Positions 55,081-64,000 of a DNA stretch of 64,000 nt are shown here, in pieces. Under the pieces are notes generated by a model. It made no database searches. It was not told the DNA's origin and saw nothing but the letters and a program-made list of their open reading frames with translations. Position 1 is the first letter of the stretch; every line of letters starts with the position of its first letter. The position numbers were made by a program, and so were the translations under genes. The stretch is from Actinomyces oris (GTDB lineage Bacteria; Actinomycetota; Actinomycetes; Actinomycetales; Actinomycetaceae), in the NCBI RefSeq assembly GCF_006546825.1, contig NZ_VICC01000006.1, positions 124,001 to 188,000 of the forward strand, given 5' to 3'.

Positions 55081-56412
55081 ATGCCCGAGAACGAGAACAT
55101 GCCCGACAGCACCACCCCCGACGCCACGACTGATTCCGCGACTGACTCCACCCCTGAAACCAAGGTCGAGGCCGGTGCGCCGGCCCCCCAGAAGGCTCAG
55201 GCGACTCAGCCCAAGAACAAGGGGCGCAAGGGCGGCGAGTCCGAGCAGCCCGAGCAGCCCGAGCAGAAGGTTGACCCGACCGACAAACCCGCCAAGGCCG
55301 CCAAGGCCGACAAGGCCGACAAGGCTGACAAGCCCAAGGCGCCTCGGCTCACGCATCCCGAGCCGGTGCACTCCACCCCGGACCGTTCCGAGACCCTGCG
55401 TCGGGTCGACGGGCGCGAGATGCGTCTGGCCGTGGGCAACAGTCACTTCCCGGTTGAGCAGACCGAGGCCTGGGAGCGCTTCGAGGAGGCCATGGGCCGC
55501 CCCCTGTGGGGCCGCTACCTCTATGAGGACGAGGGTAAGCCCGTGGCCGCCATCGCCCTGTACCGCTACGAGATGGGCGGCCAGACCTTCCTGTGGGCCA
55601 AGCACGGCCCGGTCTGGCTCAAGGAGCAGTCGCCCGAGCGCGAGGCCCACCTGCGTCGTCTGCTGCGCTCCGTGGTCAAGGAGCGCGACCGCTCCGTGCG
55701 CTTCATCCGTATGCACGCCCGCTACCGCGCTGCCGACCTGCGAGAGCTGCTGTCCACCATCACCTATGACCGCACCTACGTCATCGACCTGGTGCCCAAG
55801 ACACCGGAGAAGATCGCGGCGATCATGCCCAAGGACGGGCGCCGCGCGGTCAAGCGCGCCGAGCGCGTGGCCCGGGAGGCCGGCTGCGCCATCAGCGACG
55901 AGACCGGCCTGAGCCGCGAGGAGTTCGACGAGGTCTACGAGGTCCTGCGCGAGACCGCCGAGCGCGACGGCTTCAAGCCCCACGACGCCGAGGTCTACTG
56001 GACCATGCTGACCTCCCTGGGGGAGAAGAACGCCCGCCTGTTCGTGCTGCGCAAGGACGGTGTGCCCCACGCCTGGGACCTCATCCTCACCTCGGGCAAG
56101 GACTCGGTGGCCTACTACGGCGCCTCCTCCAACGAGTCGCGCACCTTCCGCGGGGCCGAGGCCCTGGACTGGTGGGCGTCCTGCACCCTGGCCCAGGAGG
56201 GCTACCGCGGCCTCGATCTCATGGGCGCCGGCTCCACCCGCGTCCCCTCGCTCTACACGGTGGGCCAGTACAAGAAGCGCTACGCCCAGCACGTCACCGA
56301 GGTGGACGGGGCCTGGGACGTCCCGGTCTCCCGACTCATCTACTCCGGGATGTCCGCCGCCAAGCGCCTGCGTGACGCACTGCGCGCGCGGCGTGGCTCA
56401 CGGGAGGACTGA
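55081..56412 (+). CDS. FemAB-type peptidoglycan bridge aminoacyltransferase
   Basis: The 443-residue protein has a low-complexity, Lys/Glu/Pro/Asp-rich first 90 residues, then a FemABX double GNAT-like fold with the usual GRYLYEDEGKPVAAIALYRY, LWAKHGPVWL, FIRMHARYR and the C-terminal KDSVAYYGASSNES and GLDLMGAGSTR. FemAB enzymes add amino acids from aminoacyl-tRNA to the lysine or ornithine of lipid II. The ATG directly follows the ATP-grasp stop. Oral Actinomyces have Lys-D-Glu containing bridges (A5 type), which would need both an amino-acyl transfer and a carboxylate ligase; this pairing is an inference from gene content. Confidence 0.87.
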   Translation: MPENENMPDSTTPDATTDSATDSTPETKVEAGAPAPQKAQATQPKNKGRKGGESEQPEQPEQKVDPTDKPAKAAKADKADKADKPKAPRLTHPEPVHSTPDRSETLRRVDGREMRLAVGNSHFPVEQTEAWERFEEAMGRPLWGRYLYEDEGKPVAAIALYRYEMGGQTFLWAKHGPVWLKEQSPEREAHLRRLLRSVVKERDRSVRFIRMHARYRAADLRELLSTITYDRTYVIDLVPKTPEKIAAIMPKDGRRAVKRAERVAREAGCAISDETGLSREEFDEVYEVLRETAERDGFKPHDAEVYWTMLTSLGEKNARLFVLRKDGVPHAWDLILTSGKDSVAYYGASSNESRTFRGAEALDWWASCTLAQEGYRGLDLMGAGSTRVPSLYTVGQYKKRYAQHVTEVDGAWDVPVSRLIYSGMSAAKRLRDALRARRGSRED

Positions 56413-56499
56413 GCCCGCGCGACCACGACGTAGACTCGCGGTCGAACCGGGGTGCACCAGTACAGCGCCCCGCACCGATGCAGCAGAGGAGACGAACCC

Positions 56500-58551
56500 G
56501 TGTCAGACCAGCCCATGATTGAGATCACCCTCGACGGCGCGCCCCGCACCATTGAGGCGGGCATCACGGGGGCGCTCCTCCTGCAGGACGCCGTCAAGAA
56601 GGACGGCGTTGTCGCGATGCGCGTCAACGGCGAGCCCTGGGACCTGGAGCGCCAGGTCCCGGCCGGCGCCGTCGTCGAGCCCATCACCCTGGCCAGCGAG
56701 GACGGCCTCAACATCCTGCGCCACAGCGCCACCCACGTCATGGCGCAGGCCGTCCAGGAGATGTTCCCGGACGTCAACCTCGGCATCGGCCCCTTCATCA
56801 CCGACGGCTTCTACTACGACTTCGGCGCCATCGACGCCGTCACCCCCGAGATGCTGCGCGAGATCGAGAAGCGCATGAAGCGGATCGTCAAGGAGGGGCA
56901 GCGCTTCGTGCGCCGCGACATCACCGAGGACCAGGGGCGTCAGGAGCTGGCCGACCAGCCCTACAAGCTCGAGCTCATCACCACCAAGGGAGCGGGCGCC
57001 GAGGGCGCCTCGGTCGAGGTCGGCGCCGGCGGGCTGACCATGTACGACAACGTCCGACGCGACGGCACCGTCGCCTGGACCGACCTGTGCCGCGGCCCCC
57101 ACCTGCCCTCGACCCGCCTCATCGGGCAGGGCTTCGCGCTGACCAAGTCCTCGTCGGCCTACTGGAAGGGCGACCAGTCCGGTGACTCCCTCCAGCGGAT
57201 CTATGGCACCGCCTGGGCCACCAAGGACGATCTCAAGGCCTACCAGACCCGCCTGGCCGAGGCCGCCAAGCGCGACCACCGCAAGCTCGGCGCCGAGCTC
57301 GACCTCTACTCCTTCCCCGAGGAGATCGGCCCCGGCCTGGTGGTCTTCCACCCCAAGGGCGCCATGCTGCGCCACCAGATCGAGCAGTACGTCGTCGACC
57401 GCCACCAGGACTACGGCTTCGACTTCGTCCACACCCCCGAGATCTCCAAGGGCGGGCTCTTCCACACCTCCGGGCACCTGCCCTACTACGCCGACACCAT
57501 GTTCCCGCCCATGCTCGCCGACGAGGAGCGCGACGCCGAGGGCAACATCACCAAGGCCGGCCAGGAGTACTACCTCAAGGCCATGAACTGCCCGATGCAC
57601 AACCTCATCTTCCGCTCCCGCGGACGCTCCTACCGCGAGCTGCCGCTGCGCTTCTTCGAGATGGGCCACGACTACCGCTACGAGAAGTCCGGTGTCGTCC
57701 ACGGGCTCACCCGCATGCGCGGCTTCACCCAGGACGACTCCCACACCTACTGCACCCCGGAGCAGGCCGGCGAGGAGATCCGCGCCCAGATCGACTTCTT
57801 CCTGTCCATCCTCAAGGCCTTCGGACTGACCGACTTCTACCTCGAGCTGTCCACCCGCGACGAGGACGGCGCCAAGAAGGACAAGTTCATCGGATCCGAC
57901 GCCGACTGGGCCGCTGCCACGCAGGCCCTCCAGGACGCCTGTGACGCCTCCGGGCTGGAGGTCGTTCCCGACCCGGGCGGCGCCGCCTTCTACGGTCCCA
58001 AGGTCTCGGTCCAGGTCAAGGACGCCATCGGCCGGACCTGGCAGATGTCCACCATCCAGTACGACTTCAACCAGCCCGAGCGCTTCGACCTGGAGTACAC
58101 GGCCGCGGACGGCACCCACCAGCGCCCCATCATGATCCACTCGGCCAAGCTGGGCAGTGTGGAGCGCTTCATCGGGGTACTCACCGAGCACTACGCGGGC
58201 GCCTTCCCCGCCTGGCTCTCCCCGGTGCAGGTCCGGCTCATCCCCGTGGCCGAGGCCTTTGACGCCTACGTTGACGACGTCGCCGCCCAGCTGCGCGCCC
58301 AGGGGGTGCGCGTCGAGGTGGACCACTCCGACGACCGCTTCGGCAAGAAGATCCGAAACGCCTCCAAGGACAAGATCCCCTTCACCCTCATCGCCGGGGG
58401 AGAGGACGCCGAGGCCGGCGCCGTCTCCTTCCGGTTCCGCGACGGCCAACAGACCAACGGCGTGCCCGTCAAGGAGGCCGTGGCCCACATCGTCAGCGTC
58501 ATCGACGCCCGTATCAACGACCCGGCGGGGGAGAAGCTGCACAGTGACTGA
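56500..58551 (+). CDS. thrS: Threonyl-tRNA synthetase
   Basis: Charges tRNA-Thr. The 683-residue class II synthetase has an N-terminal TGS domain ([16 protein letters not shown]), the editing domain with [11 protein letters not shown] near residue 75, the catalytic motifs [24 protein letters not shown] and [10 protein letters not shown], and a C-terminal anticodon-binding domain ([18 protein letters not shown]). The start is GTG 56500 with GAGGAGAC upstream. No T-box leader is visible in the 87-base gap. It is followed by overlap with the HIT gene. Confidence 0.96.
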   Translation: MSDQPMIEITLDGAPRTIEAGITGALLLQDAVKKDGVVAMRVNGEPWDLERQVPAGAVVEPITLASEDGLNILRHSATHVMAQAVQEMFPDVNLGIGPFITDGFYYDFGAIDAVTPEMLREIEKRMKRIVKEGQRFVRRDITEDQGRQELADQPYKLELITTKGAGAEGASVEVGAGGLTMYDNVRRDGTVAWTDLCRGPHLPSTRLIGQGFALTKSSSAYWKGDQSGDSLQRIYGTAWATKDDLKAYQTRLAEAAKRDHRKLGAELDLYSFPEEIGPGLVVFHPKGAMLRHQIEQYVVDRHQDYGFDFVHTPEISKGGLFHTSGHLPYYADTMFPPMLADEERDAEGNITKAGQEYYLKAMNCPMHNLIFRSRGRSYRELPLRFFEMGHDYRYEKSGVVHGLTRMRGFTQDDSHTYCTPEQAGEEIRAQIDFFLSILKAFGLTDFYLELSTRDEDGAKKDKFIGSDADWAAATQALQDACDASGLEVVPDPGGAAFYGPKVSVQVKDAIGRTWQMSTIQYDFNQPERFDLEYTAADGTHQRPIMIHSAKLGSVERFIGVLTEHYAGAFPAWLSPVQVRLIPVAEAFDAYVDDVAAQLRAQGVRVEVDHSDDRFGKKIRNASKDKIPFTLIAGGEDAEAGAVSFRFRDGQQTNGVPVKEAVAHIVSVIDARINDPAGEKLHSD

Positions 58552-59158
58552 GGACGTGACCGGAGAGACGATCAGCGCCCCCGGGGGCGGTGACGACGTC
58601 GAGGTGGAGGCTCCCTTCTACCACGAGGGCGCTCCGCAGGCCTTTCAGCGGCTGTGGACTCCGCACCGCATGGTCTACATCGGGGGGCAGAACAAGCCCT
58701 CCGATGACACCCCCGCACAGTGCCCGTTCTGCACCGGGCCGCAACGCGGTGACGAGGAGTCCCTCATTGTCCACCGGGGCCAGACCAGCTACGTCATCAT
58801 GAACCTGTACCCGTACAACACCGGTCACCTGCTGGTGTGCCCCTACCGGCACATCTCGGACTGGACCGAGGCCACCGCGGCCGAGCGTCAGGAGATCGGT
58901 GAGCTGACTGCCACGGCCATGAGCGTCGTGCGCTCGGTGAGCCGCCCCCACGGGTTCAACCTGGGGATGAACCAGGGCGAGGTCGCCGGTGCGGGGATCG
59001 CCGCCCACCTCCACCAGCACATCGTGCCGCGCTGGAAGGGGGACGCGAACTTCATGCCCATCATCGGTCGGACCAAGCCCGTTCCCCAGCTGCTCGGCGA
59101 GCAGCGGGACATGCTCGCCGCCGCCTGGGCCGCCTCGGTCGGGCAGAGCGGGGACTGA
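58544..59158 (+). CDS. HIT-family nucleotide hydrolase or phosphorylase
   Basis: The 204-residue protein has the histidine triad HLHQHIVP near residue 160, preceded by [20 protein letters not shown] and the metal-binding CPFC motif. This form and the position between thrS and pgsA match the mycobacterial diadenosine tetraphosphate phosphorylase, the likely activity here. The start GTG 58544 overlaps the thrS end by eight bases and follows GGGGGAG at ten bases. Confidence 0.88.
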   Translation: MTEDVTGETISAPGGGDDVEVEAPFYHEGAPQAFQRLWTPHRMVYIGGQNKPSDDTPAQCPFCTGPQRGDEESLIVHRGQTSYVIMNLYPYNTGHLLVCPYRHISDWTEATAAERQEIGELTATAMSVVRSVSRPHGFNLGMNQGEVAGAGIAAHLHQHIVPRWKGDANFMPIIGRTKPVPQLLGEQRDMLAAAWAASVGQSGD

Positions 59159-59274
59159 TCCCCCTGGCCTCGATCGACGTGCTCCGGCAGGCTGAGGGCG
59201 CACCTGCGTCCTAGTCCGTCCCGTGCCACCACGGCCCGTCTCTTAGACAGTTCCACCCCAGTGTTAAGGACCTC

Positions 59275-59907
59275 ATGCTCGGCAACCACGGCCGCGGCCT
59301 GACCAAGGCCCTGTTCACCCGACCCGCCCTCGCGCTCGGGCGGCTCGGGGTGACTCCCAACATGCTCACCGTCACCGGAACGGCTCTGTCCGTGACGGCG
59401 GCGGTCACCCTGCTGCCCCAGGGGCACTTCGTGGCCGGGCCCCTGGTCCTGCTCGTGGTGCTGGTGGCCGACTCCTTCGACGGCATTCTGGCCCGGGCCA
59501 CCGGGAAGAGCTCGGTGTTCGGGGCCTTCCTGGACTCCACTATGGACCGCCTCGCCGACGGCGCCGTCCTGGGATCCCTCGCGGCCTGGGCGGCTCTGTC
59601 CATGCCCGTCGGCGCGCTGCGTACCGTGACCGTCGCGGCTGCCCTGGTCGCCGTCGTCATGGCGGCCACTGTTCCCTACGCCCGCGCCCGGGCCGAGTCC
59701 ATTGGCGCCACCGCCTCCGTGGGGATCGCCGAGCGCACCGACCGGCTCTTGGTCGCGCTCGGTTCCACCTTCCTCGTGGGGCTCGGGGCGCCCCAGTGGG
59801 TGCTCGCCGCGGGGCTCGTCTACGTGGCGATCGCCTCCTTCATCACCGTGATCCAGCGCGTGCGCGCCGTCCACCAGCAGGTCCGGCAGGGGGATGAGAA
59901 GGCATGA
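59275..59907 (+). CDS. pgsA: Phosphatidylinositol phosphate synthase (CDP-alcohol phosphatidyltransferase)
   Basis: Joins CDP-diacylglycerol with inositol phosphate, the first step of phosphatidylinositol and PIM synthesis in actinobacteria. The 210-residue membrane protein has the CDP-alcohol motif DSFDGILAR, then GAFLDSTMDR (DGxxAR...GxxxDxxxD), and about six membrane segments. The context (HIT before, acyltransferase and pimA after) matches mycobacterial pgsA1. An AAGGA site precedes ATG 59275. Its stop overlaps the next start by four bases. Confidence 0.9.
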   Translation: MLGNHGRGLTKALFTRPALALGRLGVTPNMLTVTGTALSVTAAVTLLPQGHFVAGPLVLLVVLVADSFDGILARATGKSSVFGAFLDSTMDRLADGAVLGSLAAWAALSMPVGALRTVTVAAALVAVVMAATVPYARARAESIGATASVGIAERTDRLLVALGSTFLVGLGAPQWVLAAGLVYVAIASFITVIQRVRAVHQQVRQGDEKA

Positions 59908-60902
59908 GGGTGCGCCTGCCAGCCGTCTCAGACGCCTACCGCCTGGCCTGGCGTGGTACCCGCCACCTGCCCGCGCCGGTGGGCTACAGCCTGGCGCACA
60001 CTGTCGCCGACGCGCTGTGGGCCTGGCAGCGACTGCGGCGCTCCACCGCCGGGGTGGGACAGCTCGAGCGCAACCTCTCACGCATCCTCCCGGTGGGAAC
60101 ACCACCGCGCGCGCTGCGCCGGGCGACCCGAGCCGGCATGCGCTCCTACATGCGCTACTTCTACGAGGCCTTCGCCCTGCCCGGTATCACATCGGAGCAG
60201 ATCCTGGCGCGCGTGCGCACCGACATCGACCCCCAGCTGCACGAGGACGTGCGCGCCGGCAGCGTCGTCATGGCTCTGCCACACATGGGCAACTGGGACC
60301 TCATCGGAGCCTGGGCCTGCCGTGAGCTCGCCACCGTCCTGACCGTCGCCGAGCGCCTGGAGCCCGAGGACCTCTTCGAGCAGTTCGTCTCCTTCCGCCA
60401 GTCACTGGGCATGCGCATCATCGGCCAGTCCCACGGGGAGAAGGTCTTCGACCGCCTCCTTGAGGCGGCGAGCCAGGGGCACTACGTCGTCGCGCTCCTG
60501 GCGGACCGGGACCTGTCCTCGGCCGGCATCACCGCGCAGCTGGGCGGCGCCACCGCACGGGTGGCAGCCGGCCCCGCGGCGATCGCTCAGCGCCTGGGAC
60601 GCCCCCTGTACGCCGCCTCGATCCACTACGAGCCGCTCGCCGGGCAGAGGCTCCGTCGGGCTGGATCGTCCTGGGGGATCGTGCTGACCGCCCGCAGGGT
60701 TCCGGCGCCCCACCAGCTGGAGGGACGCGAGCAGGTCGTGGCGCACACGCGCGCCTGGGTCGCCGCGCTGGAGCCTCTGCTTGCCGAGCACGCCGAGGAC
60801 TGGCACATGCTTCAGCCCGTCTTCGATGCCGACCTGGACCAGGAGCGCCTGGCTCGCAGCCACGCCCGCGACCAGCAGGGCGCCCACGAGGAGGACGCAT
60901 GA
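59904..60902 (+). CDS. patA: Phosphatidylinositol mannoside acyltransferase
   Basis: A lysophospholipid-type acyltransferase of 332 residues expected to acylate the mannose of phosphatidylinositol mannosides at the membrane. The catalytic motif is the H-x4-D of LPHMGNWD near residue 131, followed by ERLEPEDLFEQFVSFRQSLGM and ALLADRDLSSAG. It is the LpxL-like family found between pgsA and pimA in mycobacteria. It overlaps both neighbours by four bases (ATGA), so pgsA, patA and pimA form one translationally coupled operon. Confidence 0.9.
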   Translation: MRVRLPAVSDAYRLAWRGTRHLPAPVGYSLAHTVADALWAWQRLRRSTAGVGQLERNLSRILPVGTPPRALRRATRAGMRSYMRYFYEAFALPGITSEQILARVRTDIDPQLHEDVRAGSVVMALPHMGNWDLIGAWACRELATVLTVAERLEPEDLFEQFVSFRQSLGMRIIGQSHGEKVFDRLLEAASQGHYVVALLADRDLSSAGITAQLGGATARVAAGPAAIAQRLGRPLYAASIHYEPLAGQRLRRAGSSWGIVLTARRVPAPHQLEGREQVVAHTRAWVAALEPLLAEHAEDWHMLQPVFDADLDQERLARSHARDQQGAHEEDA

Positions 60903-62080
60903 GGATCGGTATCGTCTGCCCCTACTCCTTCGACGCTCACGGAGGCGTCCAGGTCCACGTCATGGACCTGGCCGGTGAGCTCTTCCGCCGCGGCCACGAG
61001 GTACAGGTCCTCGCGCCGGCCTCCCAGGACACCGAGCTGCCCGACTGGGTCACCAGCGCCGGTGACTCCATCGCCATTCCCTACAACGGCTCGGTGGCGC
61101 GGCTGAACTTCGGTGCCCTCGTGGCCAGGCGGGCCCGACGCTGGCTGGATGCCGGGGACTTCGACATCCTGCACATCCATGAGCCCATCACCCCCAGCGT
61201 CGGGATGCTGGCCCTGCAGGCCGCCACCGGGCCGGTGGTGGGCACCTTCCACGCCGCCATGGACCGCTCGCTGGCCCGTGAGCTGCTGAGCCCGGCGACG
61301 GTGCCGCTCATGGAGAAGCTCTCGGCCCGCATCGCCGTCTCCGAGGAGGCCCGCCGCACCCTCATCCAGTACCACGGCGGCGACGCCGTCGTCATTCCCA
61401 ACGGCGTCAATGTCAGGCCCTTCGCCGACGCCCCCAAGGACGACCCCCGGTTCCTGGGCACGGACGAGGCCCCCACCATCTCCTTCCTGGGGCGTCTGGA
61501 CGAGCCCCGCAAGGGACTGCGGGTCCTGGCCGATGCCATCCCGACGGTGCTGGAGTCGGTGCCCAGGGCGCGCTTCCTCATCGCAGGGCGCGGGCAGGCC
61601 CAGGAGATCCGTGAGGAGCTGGCCCGCTTCGGCGACTCCGTGGTCTTCCTGGGTGGCGTCAGCGACGAGGACAAGGCCGCCATGCTGGCCTCGGCCAGCT
61701 GCTACGTGGCCCCGCAGACCGGAGGGGAGTCCTTCGGCATCGTCCTGGTGGAGGCCATGGCCGCCGGCACCCGGGTCGTCGCCTCCGACCTCAAGGCCTT
61801 CTCGGACGTGCTTGGCGAAGGCCGTTATGGGGCCCTGTTCCGCAACGAGGACGGCAGCGACCTGGCCCGAGTCATCATCGACACCCTGCAGGACGCCACG
61901 GCCGCTCAGGCCCGCGTTCAGGCGGCCAGTCAGGTGGTCGGCCGCTACGACTGGTCCGCGGTCACCGACGAGGTGCTCGACGTCTATGACATGGCTCTGT
62001 CCACCGCTCACACCCGGGTCGAGCCCGCCCCCGGTTCGCGCACCATGCTGGGCCGGTTGCGCGATGCCCTGGACGACTAG
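60899..62080 (+). CDS. pimA: Phosphatidylinositol alpha-mannosyltransferase
   Basis: A GT4 glycosyltransferase that adds the first mannose from GDP-mannose to phosphatidylinositol. The 393-residue protein has the N-terminal GGVQVHVMDLA, LHIHEPITPSVGML, the central AFHAAM-like VGTFHAAMDRS, the nucleotide-sugar region FLGRLDEPRKGLRVL, and the E-x7-E motif in ESFGIVLVEAMAAGTRVVAS. Located directly after pgsA and patA, as in mycobacteria. Start ATG 60899 overlaps the patA stop. Confidence 0.92.
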   Translation: MRIGIVCPYSFDAHGGVQVHVMDLAGELFRRGHEVQVLAPASQDTELPDWVTSAGDSIAIPYNGSVARLNFGALVARRARRWLDAGDFDILHIHEPITPSVGMLALQAATGPVVGTFHAAMDRSLARELLSPATVPLMEKLSARIAVSEEARRTLIQYHGGDAVVIPNGVNVRPFADAPKDDPRFLGTDEAPTISFLGRLDEPRKGLRVLADAIPTVLESVPRARFLIAGRGQAQEIREELARFGDSVVFLGGVSDEDKAAMLASASCYVAPQTGGESFGIVLVEAMAAGTRVVASDLKAFSDVLGEGRYGALFRNEDGSDLARVIIDTLQDATAAQARVQAASQVVGRYDWSAVTDEVLDVYDMALSTAHTRVEPAPGSRTMLGRLRDALDD

Positions 62081-62112
62081 CAGCTGATCTCAGGAGTGAT
62101 GAGGAACCGACC

Positions 62113-62880
62113 ATGGCAGCAAGCATGACGACGGCCATGACGCAGGCCGTCGATACCCCGGCCAGTGCGACCACGGCCCTACCGGCACTGTCCTCCACAG
62201 AGTCCGGCGCGATGACGGCGCCGCTGTGGAGCGTCGTCGTGCTGCTGGTCGGGTTGGCCGTGACCGTCGGGTGGGCCCTCTACGCCAGGGCGGTGCGGGT
62301 GGACCGGCTGCACCGGCAGGTGCTGGGAGCTCGGGCCACGCTTGAGGCCCAGCTCGTTCACCGGGCCGAGGCGGCAGCGGAGCTGGCCACCGTTCCCGCC
62401 CTGGATCCGGCCTCCGGCCTGCTGCTCAGCCGGGCCGCTCGCGAGGCGCTGGACGCCGAGGGGCCGCTCGTCGATGACGGTCTGGACACCTCCACGCCTC
62501 TTGAGGGCATCCCCTCCTCCCATCCTGCTTCCAGCGGCGCGGCGCTCCCGGCGCCGACCGCCCGCAGTCGGGCCCTCATCGAGTCCGACCTCAGTCGGGT
62601 CCTGCGAACGGTGGTCAGCGAGCCCGCACGCCGCGAGCTGTCCGCCGACCCGCTGAGCCTGCCCGCGCTCAACCGCCTGGACCGGGCCTGCTCCCGCCTG
62701 GTCCTGGCCCGCAGGTTCCACAACACCCACGTCAGCGAGGCCCAGGCCCTCAGGGCACGGCTGCTCGTCCGGATGTGTCACCTGGCTGGGCACGCGCCCA
62801 TGCCCCAGACCTTCGATGCCGACGACGACACCACCCCTGAGACGCCGCCCGAGCGCGACGACGAGGTGCAACCGAGGTGA
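62113..62880 (+). CDS. Single-pass membrane protein, LemA-like
   Basis: The 255-residue protein has one membrane segment (about residues 36-58) followed by a helical cytoplasmic or outer domain. The stretch after the membrane segment, VDRLHRQVLGARATLEAQLVHRAEAAAEL, has the look of the LemA helical core, and a second helical region follows (RALIESDLSRVLRTVVS). In mycobacteria the matching position after pimA holds a membrane protein with a Nudix domain; no Nudix box is seen here. GAGGAACCGACC precedes the ATG. Its role in PIM synthesis, if any, is unknown. Confidence 0.65.
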   Translation: MAASMTTAMTQAVDTPASATTALPALSSTESGAMTAPLWSVVVLLVGLAVTVGWALYARAVRVDRLHRQVLGARATLEAQLVHRAEAAAELATVPALDPASGLLLSRAAREALDAEGPLVDDGLDTSTPLEGIPSSHPASSGAALPAPTARSRALIESDLSRVLRTVVSEPARRELSADPLSLPALNRLDRACSRLVLARRFHNTHVSEAQALRARLLVRMCHLAGHAPMPQTFDADDDTTPETPPERDDEVQPR

Positions 62881-62884
62881 TTCC

Positions 62885-64000
62885 ATGAGCATGCCCCCCA
62901 GTCCCTGGGCTCCCCGTCCCGGATACCGGCGCTCCAGTGCCCTGCCGCGGACCCCAGCCGACTCCGGCCCCCTTCCCGGAGTCGGGCAGCGGTATCAGGT
63001 TCATCGTGACACTCAGGGCACGCCTCCTTCGCGGGCCACGGATCCTGAGGATGGCCGGCAGCAGCACGAGCAGGTGGCCTCCCTCATCCCACCTGGTATT
63101 CCGGCGAGGGTCGGGGCGATTGTCATGCTGACCGCGATCGTTCTGTTCTCGCTGCTCACCGTGTACTTCTTCTCAGGGCTTCGAGACGATTTCGGTCCGG
63201 TCGTGCTTCCATCGTTTCTGCTGGCGCTCATCCCCTTGGGCGGGGTGCTGGTGGTCACGATGCTGCTCGCGGGAGTGTTCTGGTACGTCCGCTGGGAGCC
63301 CAGGCCTCCCGGTGTGTTCACGGTGGTCACGCTCCTGGTGGCGTTCCTGTGGGGGACGAGCGTGTCCACCCTGTGCTCGTTGGTGGTCAACGGCTGGGTG
63401 GCTCGGGTCATCGCCGAGGCCATGGGGGACCCGAACGCGGCCGGTGTCATTTCAGCGCCTCTGGTGGAGGAGCTGACCAAGGGACTGGGCGTCCTGTTCG
63501 TCTTCCTCATCTGGCGCCGCACGATCAATGGGACGATCGATGGGGTCGTGTATGCGGCGTTCACCGCCGCAGGCTTCGCCTTCGTGGAGAATATTCTCTA
63601 CTTCGTTCAGGGCTGGGAGTACGTGGGGACGATCTTCGTCATGCGAGGGGTCCTGTCCCCGTTTGCCCACCTGACCTTCACCGCCTGCACCGGAGTGGCC
63701 ATCGGTGTCTCCTCCCGCCGGCGCTCTCAGTACGCCTGGGCGTGGATGGCTCCTGTTGGTCTGGTCGGTGCGATTTTGCTTCATGCGACCTGGAACGGCT
63801 TTGTTGCAGCAAACTTCGGGGTGTATCTGCTGCTTCAGTTCCCCTTCTACGCTCTGTGCGCCGGACTGGTCTCGTGGCTGCGTTGGAGTGAGCGCCGGTC
63901 GATGCGTCGCGGGCTGGAGGACTACGCCCGCGCCGGCTGGTTCTCCCCGGCCGAAATCCAGATGCTCACCACCGGTGCGGGGCGCCGGTCGGGCAAGCGG
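62885..64000 (+). CDS. PrsW-family intramembrane metalloprotease, C-terminus cut by window end
   Basis: The reading frame is open to the last base, giving 372 residues without a stop. The first 70 residues are proline-rich and cytoplasmic, then about eight membrane segments follow. PrsW motifs are visible: SAPLVEELTKGL (glutamate pair), FAFVENILYF, FAHLTFTACTG and LLHATWNGF, whose acidic and histidine residues make the membrane protease site. In Bacillus PrsW starts the cleavage of an anti-sigma factor; the target here is unknown. ATG 62885 lies four bases after the previous stop, so it is probably co-transcribed; ATG 62891 is an alternative start. Confidence 0.85.
   Translation, partial: MSMPPSPWAPRPGYRRSSALPRTPADSGPLPGVGQRYQVHRDTQGTPPSRATDPEDGRQQHEQVASLIPPGIPARVGAIVMLTAIVLFSLLTVYFFSGLRDDFGPVVLPSFLLALIPLGGVLVVTMLLAGVFWYVRWEPRPPGVFTVVTLLVAFLWGTSVSTLCSLVVNGWVARVIAEAMGDPNAAGVISAPLVEELTKGLGVLFVFLIWRRTINGTIDGVVYAAFTAAGFAFVENILYFVQGWEYVGTIFVMRGVLSPFAHLTFTACTGVAIGVSSRRRSQYAWAWMAPVGLVGAILLHATWNGFVAANFGVYLLLQFPFYALCAGLVSWLRWSERRSMRRGLEDYARAGWFSPAEIQMLTTGAGRRSGKR

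Noticed and set aside
56413-56499. A T-box or other leader upstream of thrS
   Set aside because: The gap is only 87 bases with no T-box core sequence or specifier stem.
62113-62880. A Nudix hydrolase as in the mycobacterial neighbour of pimA
   Set aside because: No Nudix box (GX5EX7REUXEEXGU) can be found in the sequence.
1-64000. CRISPR arrays, insertion sequences or tandem repeats
   Set aside because: No regularly spaced repeats, cas genes, transposases or terminal inverted repeats were seen in the window.

Overview
The window looks like a chromosomal segment of a high-GC actinobacterium, most likely an oral Actinomyces. Supporting signs are the GC-rich codon use, many leaderless genes with TANNNT boxes 6-7 bases before the start codon, the glnA2-glnE pair, the HIT-pgsA-acyltransferase-pimA order shared with mycobacteria, a FemAB/ATP-grasp cell-wall pair, and fermentative pyruvate formate-lyase. 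The species is inferred; no rRNA is present.

Layout. Positions 1-2.5 kb are the end of an integrative element: a large serine recombinase, preceded by a recombinase-like protein without catalytic residues, abutting and overlapping the 3' end of an unusual tRNA (2501-2595, minus) with two potential isoleucine anticodon arms. From 2.8 to 22 kb lie housekeeping genes: NIF3-like protein, zinc-ribbon homologue, yaaA, RNase P RNA, map, panB, glnA2-glnE, a histidine phosphatase, a polar amino-acid ABC transporter, glnA1, a DUF4191 protein, lipA and lipB. From 22 to 28.4 kb the content is more accessory: an atypical membrane kinase, a frameshifted retinol-saturase-like/ferredoxin-reductase fusion with a divergent TetR regulator and palindromic operators, and a small HTH gene coupled to a Clp-N-domain protein. 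From 28.5 to 40.5 kb are sucB-lpd, a leucyl aminopeptidase with an acidic insert, a ClC channel, an S9 peptidase and dxs.

At 40.5-44.3 kb is a fermentation operon: a pyruvate formate-lyase whose glycyl-radical domain is encoded by a separate small gene, followed by the activase, behind a DosR-like palindrome. From 44.3 to 53.2 kb are RNase D, DUF3000 and a glgX-treY-treZ glycogen-to-trehalose route. Two tRNAs (Gly, Val) follow. The last 10 kb hold an ATP-grasp/FemAB pair, thrS, a HIT protein, the phosphatidylinositol mannoside genes pgsA, patA and pimA, a membrane protein and a PrsW-family protease cut by the window end.

How the genes connect: glnA1 and glnA2 assimilate ammonia and glnE adjusts glutamine synthetase activity; lipB-lipA supply lipoyl groups used by the adjacent-region sucB-lpd complex; pflB, its radical subunit and pflA cleave pyruvate anaerobically; pgsA-patA-pimA build inositol-lipid glycolipids. 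The most notable observations are the split pyruvate formate-lyase, the two-armed tRNA at an integration junction, and the homopolymer-frameshifted reductase fusion.
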